21,018 bases of DNA from JAQGMO01 sp050954505. GTDB taxonomy: Bacteria; Pseudomonadota; Gammaproteobacteria; Burkholderiales; Burkholderiaceae_D. Positions 7,525 to 13,840 of the stretch are shown in pieces. The notes beneath the pieces are model-generated. The model made no database searches and was not told the origin of the DNA. It saw only the letters and a list, made by a program, of their open reading frames with translations. How positions within the stretch are numbered: position 1 is the stretch's first letter; each line of letters starts with the position of its first letter. The position numbers and the translations under genes are program-made. The stretch spans positions 1 through 21,018 of the forward strand of contig JBPBPY010000218.1 of NCBI GenBank assembly GCA_050954505.1. The letters are read 5' to 3'.

Positions 7525-9027
7525 CTACGCCACGTCCTCGCGCTCTTTATCGAGCAGGATGCTGCGTATCCACGGCAGCAGGGCGTAGGCCGGAAAAGCC
7601 AGGAAAAACGTCAGCATGAAATAGACCGCGTAGCCCAGTTCCTGCGCGCCGATGCCGCCGGCCCAGCCGGCAATCGAGCGCGAAAAGGCAAAGATCGATG
7701 ACAGGATGGCATATTCGGTGGTGGCGCGCGACTTGTCGACGATCACCATCAGGAAGGCCAGGAAGGCAGCCGTGCCCAGGCCGCCGGTAAACGACTCCAT
7801 GGCGCTGGCGCTGTACATCAGGGCCTGGTAATGCCAGGCGATGTCGCTGCCCTGGGCAGCATGGGGAATGTAGATGGCAGCGGCAACATAGCCGAGATTG
7901 GTGATCGATTGCCAGATGCCCAGTACCCACAGCGCCTTGAAGATGCCGACGCGGTCGGTGTACAGGCCACCGGCAAAGCCGCCGGCAATCGACAGCACCA
8001 GCCCGAGGTTGACCGACACCAGGCCGATCTGGGTATTGGAAAAGCCGCTGTCGACCCAGAACGGCTTGATCATGAAACCGATCGAGGAGTCGGCCAGCTT
8101 GAACAGCAGGATGAAGCCGATCAGCAGCAGCGCATGCTTGCGGTTGAACAGCGAGATCACGGCGCCGAACATCGGCCCCCGTGCGGACGCCGCAGCCACG
8201 GCCGCCGACTGGCCGCGAATGCCGCGCGTGAGCAGGTAGACCGACAGCAGGATCAGCGCCACCGGTGCGCCCTTGAACCACCAGGTGGCCTTGAGCGGCA
8301 GCAGCCAGGCCGATTTCAGCGCACCGAGCACCGGCCACAGCAAGCCCAGCACGAACAGCAGCAGGGCCACCATCAGCAGCGGCTGCGCAGCCAGCGCCGA
8401 AAGTTCGCTGCCCAGACTCTCGGGTGCATCGCGCGCCGGCCGCGCCGGCTCCTTTGGCGCCAGCAGACTGACGACGGCAATGACCAGGAAGATCACGCCG
8501 GCCAGCACATAGGTGGCGGTCCACCCCAGGTGATCGGAAAACCACAGCAGGATGCCGGCGGCCAGCATGCCGACCCGGTAAAAGCCGGTGCGAAAGCCGT
8601 TGGCCAGGCCCAGCTCGCGCTTGTCGAGCTGCTCGATGGTATAGCCATCGATGGCGATGTCGTTGGTGGCGGAAAACAGCGTGAAGGCGCCAATGGCGAA
8701 CCAGACCCAGGGACCAAAACCGGCCTGGTTGGCGCAGACGATCATCACCAGGCCCATGCCGACATCGGCTGCAGCCATCCACCAGCGGTGGCGGCGTGTG
8801 AAATCGATCAGCGGCGCCCAGAGGAATTTCAGCGTCCAGGCCAGGCCCAGCAAACTGAGCAGGCCGATCTTCGACAGCTCCACGCCCTGCTGGCGAAAAT
8901 GCACCGGAAACAGATCGAAGAACAGGCCCAGCGGAAACCCTTCGGAAAAATACAGCAGGCTGACCCAGAACAGTTTCGAGCGCAAGATCTTCGGCGCCGG
9001 GGTGGTGAGTGAATCAGGCAGCGTCAT
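7525..9027 (-). CDS. ampG: AmpG-type MFS permease (muropeptide transporter family)
   Basis: 500 residues from the ATG at 9027, whose ATGA overlaps the metW stop. The N-terminal region has the AmpG/PAT1 signature: FWVSLLYFSEGFPLGL, LSKIGLLSLLGLAWTLKFLW, APLIDFTRRHRWWM and FSATNDIAIDGYTIEQL. About 12-14 hydrophobic segments run to the end, followed by a short charged tail (LDKEREDVA). AmpG imports anhydro-muropeptides into the cytoplasm for cell-wall recycling and so feeds beta-lactamase induction in bacteria that have AmpR. Substrate specificity here is inferred from family only; other PAT1-type permeases remain possible. Its translational coupling to metXW places it in the methionine operon without an obvious metabolic link. 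Confidence 0.82.
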   Translation of the reverse strand: MTLPDSLTTPAPKILRSKLFWVSLLYFSEGFPLGLFFDLFPVHFRQQGVELSKIGLLSLLGLAWTLKFLWAPLIDFTRRHRWWMAAADVGMGLVMIVCANQAGFGPWVWFAIGAFTLFSATNDIAIDGYTIEQLDKRELGLANGFRTGFYRVGMLAAGILLWFSDHLGWTATYVLAGVIFLVIAVVSLLAPKEPARPARDAPESLGSELSALAAQPLLMVALLLFVLGLLWPVLGALKSAWLLPLKATWWFKGAPVALILLSVYLLTRGIRGQSAAVAAASARGPMFGAVISLFNRKHALLLIGFILLFKLADSSIGFMIKPFWVDSGFSNTQIGLVSVNLGLVLSIAGGFAGGLYTDRVGIFKALWVLGIWQSITNLGYVAAAIYIPHAAQGSDIAWHYQALMYSASAMESFTGGLGTAAFLAFLMVIVDKSRATTEYAILSSIFAFSRSIAGWAGGIGAQELGYAVYFMLTFFLAFPAYALLPWIRSILLDKEREDVA

Positions 9028-9680
9028 GAAGGGTTCTCTGGTTCGTTCCTGGCAAGGCGGGTGGGGGCCGTGGCATCTTTTTTACGCAGCCGGAATACGG
9101 CCAGGCTGCCGCGCCAGTTGGGCAGGAACTCGACCACGCTGCCGTCTTCCTTCAGCGCCACGCATTCGAGCACTTCCAGTCCGACTTCGTTGGCCAGTTC
9201 TTCGAAGTCGCGGATGGTGGCGCAACGCAGGTTGGGGGTGTCATACCATTCATAGGGCAGGCTGCGCGAAACCGGCATGCGTCCGCGCAACAAGGCCAGC
9301 CGGTGCGGCCAGTAGGCGAAGTTGGGGAAGGAGACGATGGCTTCGCCGCCCACGCGCACGATGTCGCGCAAGACGCCTTCGACATTTTTCATCATCTGCA
9401 GTGCCGACAGGCACAGCACGGTATCGAAGGCGCCATCGCCAAAGATGGCCAGGCCCGCTTCCATATCCTGCTGGATCACGGAGACCTGGCGTTCGACGCA
9501 AGCCGGAATCTTGGCATCGTCGATCTCGATGCCGTAGCCGCTGCAGCGCTTGTCGCTTTGCAGGTAGTCGAGCATGACGCCGTCGCCGCAGCCCAGATCG
9601 AGCACGTGGGCGCCGGGCGCAACCCAATGGGCAATGAACGCCAGGTCGGCGCGCAGTTCGCTCAGTTCGCTGAAATTCAT
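9024..9680 (-). CDS. metW: Methionine biosynthesis protein MetW
   Basis: 218 residues, with a start that overlaps the metX stop by ATGA and a stop that overlaps the ampG start the same way. The class I methyltransferase-like fold is visible: motif I VLDLGCGDG at about residues 25-33, an acidic residue after the second strand (GYGIEIDD), and the MetW-typical SLPYEWYDTPNLR segment at about 143-155. MetW is required with MetX for homoserine acylation in several Proteobacteria, apparently by activating MetX, not as a known methyltransferase. The usual length is about 200 residues, so this copy is complete with a slightly long C-terminal tail. Confidence 0.95.
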   Translation of the reverse strand: MNFSELSELRADLAFIAHWVAPGAHVLDLGCGDGVMLDYLQSDKRCSGYGIEIDDAKIPACVERQVSVIQQDMEAGLAIFGDGAFDTVLCLSALQMMKNVEGVLRDIVRVGGEAIVSFPNFAYWPHRLALLRGRMPVSRSLPYEWYDTPNLRCATIRDFEELANEVGLEVLECVALKEDGSVVEFLPNWRGSLAVFRLRKKDATAPTRLARNEPENPS

Positions 9681-10873
9681 GCTGCCACCCTGCTGGAATG
9701 ATTGGCATGGACATCGGCCCGCTCGACGCTGGCCGGGGCCACCGCCATGCCGCGCCAGACCTTGGCAAAATACGAGCGCACCACATTCATGTAGCGCGCG
9801 TCATCGAGCAGGAAGGCGTCATGGCCGTGTGGTGCATCGATCTCGGCATAGGTCAGCCGGCTGCGGTTTTGCACCAGCGCCTGGACGATTTCGCGGCTGC
9901 GCTCGGGCGCAAAGCGCCAGTCGGTGGAAAACGACACCACCAGGAACTCGGCCGTGGCGCGCGCCAGGGCCTGCGCCAGATTGCCGCCAAACGCGCGGGC
10001 GGGATCGAAATAATCGAGTGCCTTGGTAATCAGCAGATAGGTATTGGCATCGAAATATTCGGAAAACTTCACGCCTTGGTAACGCAGGTAGGATTCGATC
10101 TCGAAGTCGACGCCATAGCCGAACTGGTAATCGCCATTGCGCAATTCGCGGCCGAATTTTTCTGCCATGTCGTCATTCGACAGATAGGTGATGTGGCCGA
10201 CCATGCGCGCCACCGACAGGCCGTTCTTGGGTACCACGCCGTGGGCATAGAAGTCGCCGCCACGATAGTCGGGATCGGTCAGGATGGCCTGGCGCGCGAC
10301 GTCGTTGAAGGCAATGTTCTGCGCCGACAGTTTGGGGGTCGAAGCGATGACCACGCAGTGGCGCAGGCGCTGCGGATACAGCATGCTCCAGGCCATGGCT
10401 TGCATGCCACCCAGCGAGCCGCCCATGACGGCGGCAAATTGCGTGATGCCCAGCTGGTCTGCCAGGCGCGCCTGGGCATGCACCCAGTCTTCCACCGTCA
10501 CCACTGGAAAGGCGGCGCCGTACGGTTTGCAGGTGGCCGGATTGATGTGCATCGGGCCGGTGGAACCGAAACAGGAACCGAGGTTGTTGACACCGATGAC
10601 AAAAAACCGGTTGGTGTCGAGCGCCTTGCCGGGACCGACCATATTGTCCCACCAGCCCGGCTCCTGCCTGCCGTCGGCATGCTGGTGCAGGCCCGCCACA
10701 TGATGGGAAGCATTCAGGGCATGGCAAATCAGCACGGCGTTGGAATGCGTGGCGTCGAGTGTGCCGTAGGTTTCATACATCAGGTGATAGCCGGCAATCG
10801 AGGCGCCGCTTTGCAGTGCCAGCGGCGCCTCGAACTCCATGATCCTGGGGGTAACGATTCCGAGTGATTCCAT
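9677..10873 (-). CDS. metX: Homoserine O-acyltransferase MetX
   Basis: 398 residues from the ATG at 10873, where the MESLGIVTPR start fits family N-termini and AGGA precedes the codon; an upstream in-frame start at 10915 would lie closer to the terminator and is rejected. It acylates homoserine with acetyl- or succinyl-CoA, the first committed step of methionine synthesis, in the cytoplasm. The alpha/beta-hydrolase triad is visible: Ser153 in GGSLGG, Asp318 in STDWRF and His351 in HGHDAFL. Oxyanion-side motifs HALNASHH and NNLGSCFGSTGP are present. Whether the acyl donor is acetyl- or succinyl-CoA cannot be settled by eye. It heads metX-metW-ampG behind a SAM-II-like leader. Confidence 0.95.
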   Translation of the reverse strand: MESLGIVTPRIMEFEAPLALQSGASIAGYHLMYETYGTLDATHSNAVLICHALNASHHVAGLHQHADGRQEPGWWDNMVGPGKALDTNRFFVIGVNNLGSCFGSTGPMHINPATCKPYGAAFPVVTVEDWVHAQARLADQLGITQFAAVMGGSLGGMQAMAWSMLYPQRLRHCVVIASTPKLSAQNIAFNDVARQAILTDPDYRGGDFYAHGVVPKNGLSVARMVGHITYLSNDDMAEKFGRELRNGDYQFGYGVDFEIESYLRYQGVKFSEYFDANTYLLITKALDYFDPARAFGGNLAQALARATAEFLVVSFSTDWRFAPERSREIVQALVQNRSRLTYAEIDAPHGHDAFLLDDARYMNVVRSYFAKVWRGMAVAPASVERADVHANHSSRVAA

Positions 10874-10918
10874 AATTCCTGAACCCCGCAGCGCGATGCG
10901 CCTGGGATGATCCAATGT

Positions 10919-10950
10919 AAAAAGCCCGATTGCAGGCAGCAGTTCGGGCT
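10919..10950 (-). terminator. Intrinsic terminator in the metX leader
   Basis: On the minus strand AGCCCGA (10950-10944) pairs with TCGGGCT (10929-10923), with a 14-nt loop, followed directly by a run of T's (the tail of TCGGGCTTTTT, to 10919). It starts about 20 nt after the SAM-II-like aptamer and ends 46 nt before the metX ATG. It is therefore placed to act as the riboswitch expression platform, though it would also end read-through from the F-box/LRR gene upstream. Confidence 0.8.
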
Positions 10951-10967
10951 CAATAGAATAGTCATCA

Positions 10968-11072
10968 AGTCCGCTTTAGCCGTATTTGTGTGGACAAGCT
11001 GTTTCCAGTCCTGTCCTGCGCCCGCAAGCTGAAGCCAACCGGATTACCGGCGGCCGGTCAAATCGGCGCATG
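10968..11072 (-). promoter_or_regulatory. SAM-II-like (long-loop) riboswitch aptamer upstream of metX
   Basis: Minus strand. P1 is TGCGCC (11070-11065) pairing with GGCGCA (11022-11017). The conserved GATTTGACCGG follows the 5' strand directly, GCTTGC (11029-11024) precedes the 3' strand, and the conserved 3' pseudoknot strand GGCTAAAGCGG (10981-10971) comes last. These are the hallmarks of SAM-II aptamers (GAUUU... CUUGC... GCUAAA). The first loop carries an extra ACCGG-CCG-CCGGT hairpin. The segment before GCTAAAG carries GGACA...TGTCC around CTG-GAAA-CAG, consistent with a long-loop variant. SAM-II binds S-adenosylmethionine and represses methionine genes. Position before metX fits. The match is by eye to remembered consensus, not a covariance-model hit. 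Confidence 0.82.
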
Positions 11073-11111
11073 TTCTTGCTGCATGTTTCCCGAATAAAAC
11101 AGGGACGCTAC

Positions 11112-11140
11112 AGGATAACCAACTCGGCGGCTGGCGTCAA
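11112..11140 (-). promoter_or_regulatory. Sigma70-like promoter for the metX-metW-ampG leader
   Basis: Minus strand TTGACG (11140-11135), 17-nt spacer, TATCCT (11117-11112). The start would fall near 11105, about 35 nt before the riboswitch P1 stem, giving a leader of roughly 230 nt. It lies just after the stop of the broken F-box/LRR gene. Confidence 0.65.
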
Positions 11141-11177
11141 ACCACATTTCCGTCACGGCCCTGGAGGATCATTTCGC

Positions 11178-13584
11178 TCAGTCGTTGACAAGATCGCGCC
11201 AGTTCCAGTCGCGCTGCATTGCCATCGCATGCCCCAGGTCACGAATGACCAGATGGGGAGTATCGGCCTGCGCCAGCAGCAATGCGCCGCGCAGGTCGGC
11301 TTTGCGCGCACTAACCCGGCTGCCTTGCGGATCGGGTATCTCGACTGCGTCATCCGGCTCATCATTGAACAGACTGGAATCGAGTTTTGGGTACAGCGGC
11401 AAGTTGTGCTGCGGCAGATGGCCGACAAACTGCATCACCCAGTTGCCTGGCGGTTTGGGTACGTCAACTGTATCATCCGGCGTATCAATAAACAGACGGG
11501 AATCGAGTTCCAGGTACAGCGGTAGATTGCGCTGCGCCAGCTTGCGTGCAAACTGCATCAAGTCGTCGTAATCAATAAATACCGCATTCAAACGCAAGAC
11601 TGACAAGCAGGGATGCCCGGCCACCACTTGCAGCAATTCCCGCATGCCGCTGTCATCAAGGGGATTGTGGCTCAAATCGAGCATCGAAAGTTGCGGGTGA
11701 CTGGCCAGCGCCCGGGCAAGTCCGGCACTATCGGCAATCCCGCAGTTATTCAGCGACAATCTGCGCAAGCCATTTTTGCCAGCCATCAAGGCCAACACCC
11801 CATCAATCGAACCGTCGTCACTGTCGCTGTCAAAACCGCTGCTTCCTGGCTCGCCCGCTGGTGCACAAGGAGAGCTGAATGCCAAACCAAGCTCCTTGAG
11901 CGAGAAATTGCCCTCCAATGCGGTGGCGAGAGACAGCATGTCTTCCACGCTATTGATCACGCCGTGCAGTGAGAGCGATTCAAGGGTGCAATTTTCATGC
12001 AGCATCATGCTGAGTGGCTCATTGATCGAAAGATCTTCGGCATGCAAGGTAAAACCGCGCAGTCCCGTATTGGCTGCCAGGCCTTGCATGAGCAATCGAA
12101 AGAATTCCGGCTTGATGTCTTCGTTTTGGAAATACATGAAATCGAGATCGAGTTGCTCCAGAACGAAATTCTTGCGCAACAATCGAGCCAACGCCAGGCC
12201 CGACTCCAGAGATTGTTCTGCACCCCGCATGACCAAGGTGCGCAGGCTGCGATTGCGCGTCAAAGCCTGGAAGACCGCCGCGCTGCTGTTGCCGGGCAAT
12301 GGAATTTTACTCATGCCGGCAACCAGATTGACCAGCTTCAGGTATTGCAATGAGGTGTTTTGCTTCAACGCTTGCGCAAACCCGTTCAATTGGTTGCCCA
12401 CCGCCCCACGCTGGTAAAAGCACAGATACTCAAGGGTACTGGATTGCTGCAGCAACGGACCAAGCTGGTGTGCCAGGTCGAAGCCGGGGAGCTTCGAATT
12501 GAGTTCGAGTCTGCGCAATTGTTTCAGCTTCGACAGTGCCAACAGCAGCTGGAAAAACGATTGCGAATCATGACTTTGCAGTACCTTTGCATTGGCAGTG
12601 AATTCGGTCAACTCCTCACATGCAGATACCAATTGCGCCGTCTCGATAGCGCGATTTGAAAATGGAGCGAGATTGCGCAAGCTGAAGGTTTTCAGGTTGT
12701 TCGCGGCCAATGGGAGGTAGAGGTCGCTACCCGTGTCCCTGGCCGTGGACGTGCATTGGCAACAAAAGCTTTGCAGTGCAGATTTGCCCACGGCAGCAGC
12801 AAGCGTCATCATCGCTCGGCCAGAAAAGGTACCCACATGTAAAACCAGGGCATGCATCTGCGGTGTTTCATGCAGCAACGTGACCAATGCAGCGGCCCTG
12901 TCGTGATTCAGGTGAGAAAACTCGAAGGACAACTGCAACTGCCTGACGCCGGAGCCCAGACCTGCAAGGTACGACATCAGCGCATGCACATGCATGAGAT
13001 GAAAGTCATTTCCACTGTCGATGAAAAAGAGTTCCAGATGCTGGCAGTTGCCAGCGCTGGCGCACTCAACCATTTCTTTCCAGAACGCGCAATTTTCCAG
13101 GGTTAAAGGCAGGCGCAAGCAACGATAGCGCAGTGCCATTTGTTGTGCTGCCTGCTTTTTGTCTGACGCCAGGTGCGCATGACGCGTCTTTCCAGATGGT
13201 GCCAAACAGCTGGCTGCTGTAAGCACGCTGGCGGCGCAGTGCACGTTGGCGTAAATCATTCCAGTGCCGGGTTTGCGCTGGCGTCATGGCCAATTGCACA
13301 TAGCCGTGGATGCAGCCATTGCTGGATACCGACACGCCTTGCAGGCGCAGCAGGTCGGGGACTTCGAGTCGCCGCAATACCAGATTCTGCACTTCACCAG
13401 GCAGGTGATCAAATGGCGCACCGGGTAGCAGCGGCATGCCGCTGCGAGCAAGCATGTGCGGCTGGACAGGACTTGGCAAGCTTGCTGCTGCGCTGCCATT
13501 GTCGTGATTGCTTGCCGAGTCAAGGGTCAGGCCGCCGCTGACCGTTTTGCCCATCCGTGTTGTTCCTGTGACTGCGCTGTTCAT
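11178..13584 (-). pseudogene. F-box/LRR gene broken by a +1 frameshift (group B)
   Basis: The N-terminal part opens at the ATG at 13584 (GGGGGA 6-7 nt upstream) and reads MNSAVTGTTRMGKT, an F-box-like motif at about residues 57-94 (FDHLPGEVQNLVLRRLEVPD then LLRLQGVSVSSN) and RAYSSQLFGTIWKDASCAP. It then loses frame at an A5 run (plus-strand T5 at 13156-13160) and ends at 13066. Removing one A restores KQAAQQMALRY, equal in length to the paralogue's RQAARQMALRY, and the frame then stays open through the LRRs to the stop at 11178. The restored protein would be about 801 residues. It ends in the family tail LVIRDLGHAMAMQRDWNWRD and carries a 41-residue internal duplication. The rest of the frame is intact, so the lesion is recent, switchable or an assembly error. 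Confidence 0.85.
11325..11570 (-). repeat. 123-bp tandem duplication near the 3' end of the broken F-box/LRR gene
   Basis: Two copies are offset by exactly 123 bp: GAATCGAG occurs at 11377 and 11500, and ACTGnnTCATCCGG at 11345 and 11468. They encode QRNLPLYLELDSRLFIDTPD and QHNLPLYPKLDSSLFNDEPD, each followed by DxVxxPxPxG. The copies have diverged at many positions. The intact paralogue has one such segment (QRNLPLYLELDAHLF). The unit of 41 codons keeps the reading frame. Confidence 0.88.
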
Positions 13585-13840
13585 CCCGATTCCCCCGTTT
13601 TTCCCCGTTTGCCGTTTCACCAGTAGCCCATGCTCGAACGTGAGTAACCGGTAACGCAATCTGGTTGCAAGCTTGAAGAAATATCGGTTTTTTGCCGTGG
13701 ACAATGTTCAACGTGCCGGCGCATGTTCTTGCACCATCCGATCATTGCATTGAATGCGTGGCTAACCCGGAAGGCGGCAGAATGGCCAGTCGGCGCCCCA
13801 CGTCAACCACTTTTCTGTCTGCAATGGATTGGCGATTGGC
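13585..13840. other. 256-nt intergenic region with a relic of the metX promoter and leader
   Basis: Between the intact (ending 13841) and broken (starting 13584) group B genes. On the minus strand TTGACG (13806-13801), a 17-nt spacer and ATTCTG (13783-13778) are followed by GCAAGAACATGCGCCG (13732-13717). The last 16-mer is identical to the metX leader at 11079-11064, where GCGCCG is part of the riboswitch P1. The rest of the aptamer is absent. Nearer the gene, GGTTACTCAC (13649-13640) lies 56 nt from the ATG, as in the other copy. No intrinsic terminator was seen. Confidence 0.6.

Noticed and set aside
7831..9012. 393-codon plus-strand frame opposite ampG
   Set aside because: Gln/Arg-rich antisense shadow of the permease.
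13151..13165. Programmed ribosomal frameshift at the A5 run
   Set aside because: A +1 shift is needed, the context is not a -1 slippery heptamer, and there is no in-frame regulatory stop or clear stimulator nearby.
11178..13259. 693-residue LRR protein starting MIYANVHC
   Set aside because: Its first 30 or so residues are the out-of-frame reading of the F-box/linker; the true 5' end is the frame from 13584 before the A5 lesion.
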